Shown here piece after piece: positions 39,207-47,011 of a DNA stretch of 64,000 bases; positions within the stretch are counted from its first letter, which is position 1, and each line of letters opens with the position of its first letter. Where the stretch lies: contig VBKF01000091.1 of assembly GCA_005888095.1 (NCBI GenBank), positions 62,001 to 126,000 of the forward strand, read 5' to 3'. The stretch is from Deltaproteobacteria bacterium (GTDB taxonomy: Bacteria > Desulfobacterota > Binatia > DP-6). The translations under genes and the position numbers were made by a program. The notes under the pieces were generated by a model. It searched no databases and was not told the origin of the DNA. It saw nothing but the letters and a program-made list of their open reading frames with translations.

Positions 39207-40552
39207 AGCCGCGCGTCCTGATCGTGGACGACGAGGAGCGCATGGCCGGCGTGATCGCGTCGACGCTGGCGCGCGTCGGCTACGAGTGCGAGCAGTGCCC
39301 GAGCGGCGACGCGGCGCTCGCCGCGCTCGAGGAGCGCCCGGCCGACGTCGTCGTCACCGACTGGAAGATGCCCGGGATGGACGGCCTCGCGCTGCTCCGC
39401 CGCCTGCGGGCGCGCTGGCCGGCCATGCCGGTCGTCCTGCTCACGGCCTACGGCAGCGTGCCCTCCGCGGTCGCGGCCATGCGCGAGGGCGCCTTCGACT
39501 ACGTGACCAAGCCGTTCGACAACGACGAGCTCCGGGCGCTGGTGGCGCGCGCGCTCGACATGACGCGCCTCGAGCGCGAGAACCGCTACCTCAGGCAGGA
39601 GGTGGCGAGCCGCTATGCGCCCGAGGCGGTCGTCGCCGAGAGCGAGGCGAGCCGGAAGCTGCTCGAGCTCGTCCGGCGGGTGGCGCCGAGTCGGGCCTCG
39701 GTCCTCATCCAGGGCGAGAGCGGCACCGGGAAGGAGCTGGTCGCCCGGCTCCTCCACTACTGGAGCGACCGCGTCGGTCACCCCTTCGTGGCGGTCAACT
39801 GCAAGGCCTTCGCCGAGGGCGTGCTCGAGAGCGAGCTCTTCGGACACGAGAAGGGCGCGTTCACCGGCGCCATCGCGGCCCGGCCCGGCTGCTTCGAGCG
39901 GGCGGCGGGCGGGACGCTCTTCCTCGACGAGATCGGCGAGATCGGCGCGGATTTCCAGGCGAAGCTCCTGCGGGTGCTGCAGGACGGGGAGCTGCTGCCC
40001 GTGGGCGGCACGCGGTCGCGACGGGTGGACGTCCGCGTCGTCACCGCCACGAATCGTTCCCTGCGGGACGAGATCGCGGCCGGCCGCTTCCGCGACGACC
40101 TCTTCTACCGGCTGAACGTCATCCCGATGCAGCTCGCCCCGCTGCGCGAGCGCCGGGAGGACATCCTGCCGCTCGCCCGTCACTTCCTCGCGCGGCACGC
40201 CGCCGAGTCCGGACGCCGGCTGGCGCTCACGCCCGAGGCCGAAGAGGCCCTCGCCGGCCACGGCTGGCCGGGGAACGTGCGCGAGCTCGAGAATGCGATC
40301 GAGCGCGCGGTCGTGCTGGCGCACGGGGAACGGATACTGCCCGAGGACCTCCTCCTGGAGCAGGGCGGGCCGGGCGGCGAGGCACCGCCGGAAGGCACGC
40401 TGCAGGACTCCCTCGACCGCGCCGCCGCCGCCCGCATCCGCTCGGCGCTCGAGGCCGCGAGGGGCAATCGCGCCGAGGCGGCCCGCACGCTGGGTATCGA
40501 CCGGACGACGCTCTATCGCCTGATGAAGCGCCTCGGCCTCCCGGCGTCATAG
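39203..40552 (+). CDS. Sigma-54-dependent response regulator, NtrC family
   Basis: A 449-aa activator. The receiver domain (1-~120) carries the acidic pocket VDDEER and phospho-acceptor Asp53 in VVTDWKMPGMDG, with switch Thr in LLTAYG and Lys in YVTKPFD. The AAA+ domain has Walker A GESGTGKE (171-178), the sigma-54-contacting loop GAFTGA (218-223) and Walker B GTLFLDEIGEIG. The C-terminal Fis-type HTH is GNRAEAARTLGIDRTTLYRLMKRLGL. It is translationally coupled to the kinase. The adjacent DUF2834 gene has a matching type of promoter. Confidence 0.95.
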   Translation: MKPRVLIVDDEERMAGVIASTLARVGYECEQCPSGDAALAALEERPADVVVTDWKMPGMDGLALLRRLRARWPAMPVVLLTAYGSVPSAVAAMREGAFDYVTKPFDNDELRALVARALDMTRLERENRYLRQEVASRYAPEAVVAESEASRKLLELVRRVAPSRASVLIQGESGTGKELVARLLHYWSDRVGHPFVAVNCKAFAEGVLESELFGHEKGAFTGAIAARPGCFERAAGGTLFLDEIGEIGADFQAKLLRVLQDGELLPVGGTRSRRVDVRVVTATNRSLRDEIAAGRFRDDLFYRLNVIPMQLAPLRERREDILPLARHFLARHAAESGRRLALTPEAEEALAGHGWPGNVRELENAIERAVVLAHGERILPEDLLLEQGGPGGEAPPEGTLQDSLDRAAAARIRSALEAARGNRAEAARTLGIDRTTLYRLMKRLGLPAS

Positions 40553-41098
40553 CTTCCGGAGCAGGAACTGCCTGTCCCGAATGAGCACCGTCTCGCACAG
40601 CCCGCCGCGCCGGAACTCGTCGACGGCTCTCGTGACGCCTCCCTCCCACCAGCCCTCGGCGCCGTAGTCGTCGCCGGCGATGAAGCCGCCCGTCTTCACC
40701 TTCCGGTGATAGGTCTCGAGGTCGGTCTTCACGAACTCGTAGAGGTGGTTGCCGTCGATGTAGACCCAGTCGAAATACCCGTCGGTGAAGCCCTGGGCCG
40801 CCTGGACGGACGGGGCGCGATGGACGAGGACGACGCCCGCGGCGATCTCCTTCCCGAACCGCGCGAGCACGGCGGCGTGGACGCCGTCCATCTTCACCTG
40901 GCTCGTGCCGACCTGCCCGCCGTACCACGCACTCTCGTATCGCGGCCCTGATTCGTACCTCCACGGATCGATCAGGTGGAGCCGCCTCGGCCGCACGCGC
41001 TCGAGGATCTGCGCCGAGAAATCGCCCTCGTACACGCCGATCTCGGCACCGATCGACCGTCGCGGCAGCCGCCGCAGGAGCGCAAGGCGGAGATCGAT
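40547..41098 (-). CDS. Class I SAM-dependent methyltransferase, probable ATC start
   Basis: A 183-aa methyltransferase if read from ATC at 41098. SAM motif I is SIGAEIGVYEGDFSAQIL, acidic motif II is LHLIDPW, and FDWVYIDGNHLYEFVKTDLETYHRKVKTGGFIAGDDYG is the post-motif region of the glycan/FkbM-like or Methyltransf_24 group. The only standard start, GTG at 41035, would delete the AEIG half of motif I. No ATG, GTG or TTG occurs in frame between that GTG and the nearest upstream in-frame stop. GGAGGA lies 6 bases before the ATC, and the hydrolase TGA is 1 base before it. The 3' end overlaps the response regulator by 6 bp. Confidence 0.78.
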   Translation of the reverse strand: MDLRLALLRRLPRRSIGAEIGVYEGDFSAQILERVRPRRLHLIDPWRYESGPRYESAWYGGQVGTSQVKMDGVHAAVLARFGKEIAAGVVLVHRAPSVQAAQGFTDGYFDWVYIDGNHLYEFVKTDLETYHRKVKTGGFIAGDDYGAEGWWEGGVTRAVDEFRRGGLCETVLIRDRQFLLRKL

Positions 41099-41099
41099 G

Positions 41100-42368
41100 T
41101 CAGGTCCTCCAGCGCTGGCGGAGCCACGGGACGATCAGCTCGTCGGCGACGCGATCGCGCGGGTCGGGGAGCCGGGCGCCCTCGCCCCCGGCGGGGTTGA
41201 GGTAATGGTCGGCGCCGCGCAGCTCCGCGTAGGTCTTGTCGCGGGCGCCCGCCGCCTCGAAGGCCCGGCGACACTCGCTCGGATAGATGTCGGTGTCCGC
41301 CATGGCGCAGATCACCTGCGTCGGCACGGTCACGGCGGGCAGCGTGCGCTCGAGCGCGGCGTTCGACCGGAGCCCCGACCAGGTGGACAGCCAGCCACGT
41401 GCGCTCATCACGCGTGCCAGCCCCTCGCCGTAGTTGCCGACGACCGGGTCGCGGCCGAAGGAGAAGATCGATCCGGGGCGGCGCTCGGACGGGTCGAGCG
41501 ACAGGTCCAGGTGCCGCGGGTCGGCGAGCGTCCGGTAGATGAGCAGGTAGCGGCGCTGGAGCGCGCGCCGGGCGACGAAACCCCGGTCGGCCGGCGCGAG
41601 TCCCGCGTCCCCGAGGCGGGCCCGGAACCACGCCGACTCCTCGCACCAGGCGAGCGCCTGGCGGTCGAGCCGCGCGCAGCGGGCGCGCTGCGCGGCGCGG
41701 TACTCGGCGAGGAAGTCGGCCGAGTAGCGTGACGGGCCCTCCTCCATCGGCCGGTAGCCGTTCGCCGGATCGTACATGTCGAGGCGGGGGTCCGCGGCCG
41801 TCGGGTCGCCCTCGTCGATCACCGAAGGATCGAGATGATCGAGCAGGTACTGCCCCTCGCCCAGGTGCGCGGCGAGCAGGATGAGGCCGTCAGCGGCCGG
41901 CAGGTCGACGTCGCCGAGCGGCACCCGGTCGCCCGAGGGCGCGCGCGCGAGGCGCTCCGCCCGCGGCTTCGCCGCCTGCTCGAGGTAGAAGGCGAACAGC
42001 GACCCGCCGCCCGAGTTGCCGAGCAGGACGACGGTCGAGAAGCCGCGCCCGCGCAGGAACGCGATCGTGCCGGCGACGTCGAGAAGGAGCCGCTCGTGGA
42101 GGGCGTCGGCATCGTTGTTGAGATAGCGCGTGGTCGTCCCCAGGAACGCGTAGCCCGCCGCGGCGAGCTTGGGCGCCAGGTAATGGCGCGTGAAGTCGCC
42201 GCGCGGGTGCATCGCCAGGATCACAGTGTCCGCCTCGACCCCGGGCGGCAGATAGAGGATGCCCGCGAGCGGCACGCCGTCGGCCGCATGATGGTAGACG
42301 ATCTCGCGGCGGATGGCCGGGTCGATCGCGCTCCACTGAAACGGCAGCCGGGCGGGCGTCTGCGCCAT
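41100..42368 (-). CDS. Alpha/beta-hydrolase-fold protein of unknown substrate
   Basis: A 422-aa cytoplasmic hydrolase. After VPLAGILYLPPG and ILAMHPRGDFTRHYLAPKLAAAGYAFLGTTTR, the nucleophile elbow is VVLLGNSGGGSLFAFYLEQA. The acid is in ICAMADTDIYPSECRRAF and the His in LRGADHYLNP. A large insertion (~180-300) forms a helical cap. The HPRGDF segment replaces the usual HGG/HGxxG oxyanion loop. It sits upstream of the methyltransferase and downstream of the flavoprotein-glycosyltransferase pair on the same strand. The substrate is unknown. Confidence 0.82.
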   Translation of the reverse strand: MAQTPARLPFQWSAIDPAIRREIVYHHAADGVPLAGILYLPPGVEADTVILAMHPRGDFTRHYLAPKLAAAGYAFLGTTTRYLNNDADALHERLLLDVAGTIAFLRGRGFSTVVLLGNSGGGSLFAFYLEQAAKPRAERLARAPSGDRVPLGDVDLPAADGLILLAAHLGEGQYLLDHLDPSVIDEGDPTAADPRLDMYDPANGYRPMEEGPSRYSADFLAEYRAAQRARCARLDRQALAWCEESAWFRARLGDAGLAPADRGFVARRALQRRYLLIYRTLADPRHLDLSLDPSERRPGSIFSFGRDPVVGNYGEGLARVMSARGWLSTWSGLRSNAALERTLPAVTVPTQVICAMADTDIYPSECRRAFEAAGARDKTYAELRGADHYLNPAGGEGARLPDPRDRVADELIVPWLRQRWRT

Positions 42369-42387
42369 GCGAGCCGGGCTGCGTCCC

Positions 42388-43803
42388 CTAGACGCCGCCC
42401 CGCGGCCTCGCCGCGAAGGCGCCGCCATTCACGTGGTCGGGCCGGTTGAGCGTCGGCTCGTCGCCCTCGCCCACGCCGAGCAGACGGTCGACCAGCTCGA
42501 CGCCCTGCATGCAGCTGTGGTCCTGGTTGGAGACCTCGTACTTCCAGGCCCCGAAGCGGCCCCGCGAGTAGACCCGGCAGGCTTCCAGTCCGGGCAGGAT
42601 CGCCGCGAGCGTCTCGTCGCGGCCGAGAAAAGGCGTGGGGTAGCCGTGCGCCTCACGTCGATGCCAGAAGCTCACCACCTCGGCACCACCCAGCAGGCCG
42701 TCGCGCCGCATCGCCGCGAGCGTCTCGTCGCGCAGCGTCTCTGCCCGCACGGGCTTCTCCGGCGTCTCCGAGACCTCGGCCATGAGCGACCAGTGCTCGC
42801 CGCCCGGCGGCGCGTTGTGCGGCGAGTAGTTGGAGAAGACGGTCACCCGGTAGTAGGGGCTGTGCGGCTCCGGGAAGTACATCCAGCACTTGCGCGCCAG
42901 GGTCTCCGGCTTGGGACCGCGGAGGCCGACGCCGAGCACGTGCACCGCGCTGTGGACGAGCGCGCGAGCGGCGAGTCGCACCGGCTCCGGGAGGCCCGCC
43001 GACCGCGCGCACAGGGTGTCGAGCGGGATCGACGAGATGAGCGCGTCGAACGGCATCCGCCGGCCGTCGCGCAGCTCGACGACGCGCTCCGGCAGGCGCA
43101 CGGCCACCACCTCGGCGCCGAACAGGACCTTCTCCGCCGGCAGGAGCGCGGCCACTCCCTGCCAGATCGCTCCCGTGCCGCCGTGGCGCGGAAAGCGGAA
43201 CATGTTGTTCGGTCCCCACGACACGTCGTCGCGCCCGGTCCGCACGTTGCGCCGCAAGCGCTCGAGGTCCGGCACCGCCACCCGCTCGCCCATCCACGAC
43301 ACGCCGAGGCGCTCGAGCGGGTAGCCCCACACCTTGCGGTTGTAGGGGAAGAAGAAGATCTCGGCGAACGCCTCGCCGAACGTCGCGACGATCCACTCGC
43401 GGAAGTTCGGGGGCCGGCCCGGCCGACACGCCGCCGCGCGCTCGAGGCCCGCGAGCGCGCGGTCGCGGTCGGCGGCATCGAGGCGGTGGATGTTGTTCTG
43501 GAACGGGTACGGCACGAACCGTCCCTTGATCCAGATCCAGGACTCGCGCTCGTGAGCGAGCCAGGCGTCGCCCACGGCCCGGTCGCAGAGTGCGTCGTAG
43601 TAGGCGTAGTGGCTGAACTGGACGTGGCCGCCGCAGTCCCAGGTGAAGCCGGCGGCGTCGACGTAGCTGCGCGCGAGCCCGCCCGGCCGATCGTCCTGCT
43701 CGAGGACCTGGTAGGCGCCGTAGCCGAGCTCCTGGAGCCGGAAGGCGGCCCCGAGCCCCGTCGGCCCGGCGCCGAGGATGACGAGGCGGCCCGGGTCGTT
43801 CAT
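42388..43803 (-). CDS. FAD-dependent amine-oxidase/UDP-galactopyranose-mutase-like protein
   Basis: A 471-aa flavoprotein. The Rossmann motif LVILGAGPTGLGAAFRLQELG is at residues ~7-27, followed by VLEQDDRPGGLARSYVDAAGFTWDCGGHVQF. Middle blocks such as FGEAFAEIFFFPYNRKVWGYPLERL resemble the UGM/protoporphyrinogen-oxidase-like NAD(P)-binding proteins found in glycan clusters. The C-terminus GRFGAWKYEVSNQDHSCMQGVELVDRLL contains the second FAD contact. It probably remodels a nucleotide sugar, which is inference from the neighbouring glycosyltransferases. The ATG overlaps the GT2 stop (ATGA). Confidence 0.8.
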   Translation of the reverse strand: MNDPGRLVILGAGPTGLGAAFRLQELGYGAYQVLEQDDRPGGLARSYVDAAGFTWDCGGHVQFSHYAYYDALCDRAVGDAWLAHERESWIWIKGRFVPYPFQNNIHRLDAADRDRALAGLERAAACRPGRPPNFREWIVATFGEAFAEIFFFPYNRKVWGYPLERLGVSWMGERVAVPDLERLRRNVRTGRDDVSWGPNNMFRFPRHGGTGAIWQGVAALLPAEKVLFGAEVVAVRLPERVVELRDGRRMPFDALISSIPLDTLCARSAGLPEPVRLAARALVHSAVHVLGVGLRGPKPETLARKCWMYFPEPHSPYYRVTVFSNYSPHNAPPGGEHWSLMAEVSETPEKPVRAETLRDETLAAMRRDGLLGGAEVVSFWHRREAHGYPTPFLGRDETLAAILPGLEACRVYSRGRFGAWKYEVSNQDHSCMQGVELVDRLLGVGEGDEPTLNRPDHVNGGAFAARPRGGV

Positions 43804-44519
43804 CGCGCGGGTCGCGACAGGGCCACGCGGACGGTCTGCAGGAAGGAGAGCGCGGCCGCGCGCAGGAGCTTGAGCCGGGCGATGCTGCTCGCTCCCGTCC
43901 GGCGGCTGCGGTACGGCACCGGGACCTCCACGATGCGGAGCCCCGCACGGCAGGCGAGGCCGGTGAGGATCACGTTCGGGGCGAAGGCGTCGGGCGAAAC
44001 CGCCGCCAGCAACCGCTCGAGCGCCGCGCGGCGGTAGAGGCGGTAGGGCGCGTTGGCGTCGCGCACGCCGGCACCGAAGCAGAGCCGGACCGTCCAGCGG
44101 GCCACGGCCGTGACGAGGCGGCGGGCCGGCGGCGCCGCGCGGCCGGCGCGGTAGCCGAGGACGAGATCCGCCTCGTGCCGCCGCTCCCAGACCAGCGGGA
44201 ACGACTCCGGCCCCATCTCGCCGTCGCTGTCCGTCTGGAACACCCACTCGCCGCGGGCCTCACGGTACCCGCGCAGGATCGTCGGGCCGTGGCCGCGGTT
44301 CGGCTGGCGGACGGCCGTGAGGGTGGGGCGCTCGCGCGCCAGCCCGGCGAGCAGGTCGCCCGTGCCGTCGCGCGAGCCGTCGTCGTAGACGCGGATCTCG
44401 TAGGGCACGCCGAGGGCCGCGAGCTGACGGTCCCAGCCCGTCACCACCTCCCGGATGGCGCCGGCCTCGTTGTAGGCGGGCATCACCACCGTGAGCGTCG
44501 GGGTGGGTCTGTCGGCCAT
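43800..44519 (-). CDS. Glycosyltransferase family 2 (dolichyl-phosphate-mannose-synthase-like)
   Basis: A 239-aa inverting GT-A enzyme. It has the first strand LTVVMPAYNEAGAIREVV, the nucleotide-binding VYDDGSRDGTGDLL, and the catalytic acidic motif QTDSDGEM. The acceptor-region block APYRLYRRAALERLL and the C-terminal VPVPYRSRRTGASSIARLKLLRAA are typical of polyprenyl-phosphate hexose synthases. No transmembrane C-terminus is present. It likely makes a lipid-linked sugar used by a GT39-type enzyme such as the divergent gene next to it. ATG at 44519. Confidence 0.86.
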   Translation of the reverse strand: MADRPTPTLTVVMPAYNEAGAIREVVTGWDRQLAALGVPYEIRVYDDGSRDGTGDLLAGLARERPTLTAVRQPNRGHGPTILRGYREARGEWVFQTDSDGEMGPESFPLVWERRHEADLVLGYRAGRAAPPARRLVTAVARWTVRLCFGAGVRDANAPYRLYRRAALERLLAAVSPDAFAPNVILTGLACRAGLRIVEVPVPYRSRRTGASSIARLKLLRAAALSFLQTVRVALSRPAR

Positions 44520-44613
44520 CGCACGCGGGGACTTCTACGTCGTCACGGAACGTCTCCGCAAACGCGGCCCCGCTTGCGTTGCCGCCGGCCGGCACGTAGT
44601 CCCAGGCGTCGAC

Positions 44614-46107
44614 GTGGCGACCGCCCTGTCGTCGATCCTGGTCGTGGTGATGGCCGTGGTCCTCCGGCTCCGCTACTTCAGCGGCCTCGGGCTCGGCGAC
44701 GACGCGCTGCTCCGCTACGACATCTGGAACGTCGTCCGCAGCGGCCACGTCAACTTCACCCCGAACGGCTACCGCTTCACCTGGTGGATTCCCACCGCGC
44801 TCAGCTGCCGGCTGCTCGGTCTGACCGAGGCCGGGCTCATCACGCCGATCGTCGCCTTCGACGTGCTCGGGATGGTCCTCGTGTGCCTCTTTGCGAGACG
44901 CCTGTGGGGGGGCAGCGGGGCCGTGATCGCGGCCCTCCTCCTCGCCGTGCTCCCGCTGGACGTCGCCTGGTCCACGATGCTCACTTCCGACATCCTGTTC
45001 TCGTTCTTCTCCGCGCTCTGCGTGTTCTTCGTCCTCCGCGCGCTCGGCGAGGACGACGACGCGGGCCGCGGCCGCGCGTGGACGCTCGCCGCCGTCGCGC
45101 TCTGGCTCGCGTACCACACCAAGGTGACCGGCGTGCTACTCGTCCCGGCGCTCGCCGTGATCGGCTGGGCCAACCGGCGGACGCTCGACGCCACCGTCTT
45201 CCGCTTTCTCGGGACGGCGGCGCTGCTGTTCGGAGCAAGCGGCCTGGTCTTCTACGTGCTGCACGGCGACGTGCTCGCTCCGTTCAACATCGAGCTCCGC
45301 CTCCAGGGGCTCGTCGGGCCCGAGGCCCCCTTGCATCGGGCGAGTATGGAGGCGTTCAAAATATATCCGCGCTGGCTCTTCCTTCCCGACTCGCTCGGGA
45401 CGTTGGTCTACTCCGTCTACCCGCACCTGCTGATCGTCCTCGCCGTGGCGGGCGCCGCCCTCGGCATCCGCCCGTGCTGGCCGGTCCTCTGGTGGCTCTT
45501 CTTCCTCTTCCTCGGCATGGAGCTGAACTTCCAGCGCGCGGGCGGCGTCTGGGTGACCGGGTTTCGCAACGTCCGCCACGGCCACGTCTTCGCGTATCCG
45601 CTGGTGCTGCTCCTCACCGGCTATCTCGTGGCGTTCCGCCAGCGCTACCCGAAGGCCACCGGCGGCCTGCTGCTGCTCGTCCTCGGCTTCAGCCTCTGGC
45701 AAAGCGTCGCCACGGCGACGATCACCCACGTCGCGTTCGGCGACGAGCGCAGCACCACGCGCTTCCTCGCCACCCTGCCGCCCAAGCCGACCTATTCCGA
45801 CTTCCAGCTCGGCCAGTGGTTCACCTTCTCGGGACTGTCGGAGACGGGCTGGCAATTCCGGGTGGTCGAGGCGGACGACCGCGTCAAGCGCCGGCGGGAG
45901 CTCGCCGCGGTGGCCGCCGGGTACCTCGTCACCGGCGGCGGGCGCGAGCCCTACTACGGGTGCACGCACTGCATCCCGAGCGCGGCCGACGTTGCGGCCG
46001 ATCGGTGGGTGCTCCTCAAGGAGTTCCCGAGCTCGATGCCGCCGACGTCCTGGCGGGCCGAGCCGCTGCGCATCTGGGAGGCAAGACCGCCGTCACTCAC
46101 GCCATGA
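44614..46107 (+). CDS. GT39/ArnT-like membrane glycosyltransferase
   Basis: About 497 aa with roughly nine to ten transmembrane helices. The first helix (VATALSSILVVVMAVVLRL) is followed by the extracytoplasmic acidic loop RYFSGLGLGDDALLRYDIWN, where PMT/ArnT enzymes carry their catalytic Asp. A soluble C-terminal part (~360-497) contains GCTHCIPSA. Such enzymes transfer sugars from lipid carriers on the outer face of the inner membrane. The start is uncertain: the GTG at 44614 is chosen because upstream codons overlap the divergent GT2 gene; the frame stays open back to GTG 44491. Confidence 0.75.
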   Translation: MATALSSILVVVMAVVLRLRYFSGLGLGDDALLRYDIWNVVRSGHVNFTPNGYRFTWWIPTALSCRLLGLTEAGLITPIVAFDVLGMVLVCLFARRLWGGSGAVIAALLLAVLPLDVAWSTMLTSDILFSFFSALCVFFVLRALGEDDDAGRGRAWTLAAVALWLAYHTKVTGVLLVPALAVIGWANRRTLDATVFRFLGTAALLFGASGLVFYVLHGDVLAPFNIELRLQGLVGPEAPLHRASMEAFKIYPRWLFLPDSLGTLVYSVYPHLLIVLAVAGAALGIRPCWPVLWWLFFLFLGMELNFQRAGGVWVTGFRNVRHGHVFAYPLVLLLTGYLVAFRQRYPKATGGLLLLVLGFSLWQSVATATITHVAFGDERSTTRFLATLPPKPTYSDFQLGQWFTFSGLSETGWQFRVVEADDRVKRRRELAAVAAGYLVTGGGREPYYGCTHCIPSAADVAADRWVLLKEFPSSMPPTSWRAEPLRIWEARPPSLTP

Positions 46108-46150
46108 GGAAGTGCGGCCCGGTGAAATCTGCCACATTGACAACACAGAC

Positions 46151-46160
46151 AACGTACGTT
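46151..46160. promoter_or_regulatory. Palindrome AACGTACGTT upstream of RHH-DUF5678 gene
   Basis: A perfect 10-bp palindrome 11 bp before the ATG at 46172. TTGACA at 46137-46142 is a good -35 with TTAGCA (46159-46164) as a weak -10 at 16-bp spacing; the palindrome would lie between them. This fits autoregulation by the ribbon-helix-helix product. Confidence 0.45.
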
Positions 46161-46171
46161 AGCAGAGCTGG

Positions 46172-46573
46172 ATGGCGACGGGCGTGACCACCCTGTATCT
46201 CCGCGGGATGTCCACCGAGCTGGTCCGCGAAGCCAAGGCGAAGGCCGCGCGCCGCGGGGGCACCCTGGCCTCCGTCGTGAGCGAGGCGCTGGCGCGCTCG
46301 CTCGAAGAGGACGACGCGCGCACCGGCGAAGCCGACCGCGAGCTGCGTGCCAGCGAACGCTGGTATGCGAGGCAGCGGCCGAGCTTGCTCAAGCGGTACC
46401 GCGGTCAGTATGTCGCCATTCGCAACGAGGCGGTGATCGACCACGATGCGGACTTTGCCGCCCTCGCCGCCCGCGTGTTCGCCCGCCTCGGGGCGCGTCC
46501 CATCTTCATGCCCCGTGTCGTCGAGCGCGAGGAGCCCGTGCGGATGCGGTCGCCGCGCATCGCCCGCGCATGA
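46172..46573 (+). CDS. RHH-like plus DUF5678-like protein, antitoxin-type organisation
   Basis: A 133-aa protein with two parts. Residues ~5-45 (VTTLYLRGMSTELVREAKAKAARRGGTLASVVSEALARSL) look like a ribbon-helix-helix DNA-binding domain. Residues ~72-118 (RYRGQYVAIRNEAVIDHDADFAALAARVFARLG) resemble DUF5678, of unknown function. Its stop overlaps the start of a retropepsin-like gene (ATGA). Order, size and palindromic upstream site copy the layout of type II antitoxins, with a protease-like protein in the toxin position. Confidence 0.75.
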   Translation: MATGVTTLYLRGMSTELVREAKAKAARRGGTLASVVSEALARSLEEDDARTGEADRELRASERWYARQRPSLLKRYRGQYVAIRNEAVIDHDADFAALAARVFARLGARPIFMPRVVEREEPVRMRSPRIARA

Positions 46574-46962
46574 CGCGGCGGTTCGCCTACGATCCCGCTC
46601 GCGAGCCGGCCGCGCCGGTGCTCCCGCTCGGCGTCGCGCCGCCGCTGTCCAACGCCACGGTGTTGCTGCGCGGGCTCGTCGACAGCGGCGCCGACTGCAC
46701 CGTCGTGCCGGTGGCCATCGTGCGGCAGCTCGAGCTGCCCGTCGTCGGTCGGGTCGAGGTTGCGGGCGTCATGGGCGCCGCCCGCCGTATGCCGGTATAC
46801 GCCGCCGCCGCCGAGCTGCCTGGTCTGCGTACCATCGTCCGTATTCTGGCGATGGGAACGGAGGCCATCATCGGGCGCGACCTGCTCAATCGGATGGTCG
46901 CTCGGCTCGATGGTCCGGCGGCAGCCGTATCGGTGGAGCGCCCTCCTCGCAGACGGCGGTAG
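46570..46962 (+). CDS. Retropepsin-like aspartic protease (copy 3), second gene of RHH-DUF5678 pair
   Basis: A 130-aa protein. The active site is GLVDSGADCTVVP with Asp38. The flap-side and C-terminal segments are VEVAGVMGAARRMPVY and TEAIIGRDLLNRMVARLDGP; IIGRDLLNR is the second hallmark of clan AA single-domain proteases. It differs from copies 1 and 2, which end in ALLG-TLE-LGL, and so belongs to another subfamily. Coupled to the RHH-DUF5678 gene (ATGA). The last residues are strongly basic (ERPPRRRR). Confidence 0.75.
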   Translation: MTRRFAYDPAREPAAPVLPLGVAPPLSNATVLLRGLVDSGADCTVVPVAIVRQLELPVVGRVEVAGVMGAARRMPVYAAAAELPGLRTIVRILAMGTEAIIGRDLLNRMVARLDGPAAAVSVERPPRRRR

Positions 46963-47011
46963 GAGGTCATGCTGCTAGACCAGTCCCCCCGCATCGGTTA
47001 AGACGCGGCCC

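Noticed and set aside
40972..41646. Alternative frame through the hydrolase-methyltransferase junction
   Set aside because: Has GTG codons but an Arg/Pro-rich, motif-free translation; it does not preserve the SAM motif.
44491..44613. N-terminal extension of the GT39-like protein to GTG 44491
   Set aside because: It would overlap the start of the divergent GT2 gene and adds a polar stretch before the first membrane helix; no ribosome-binding site.
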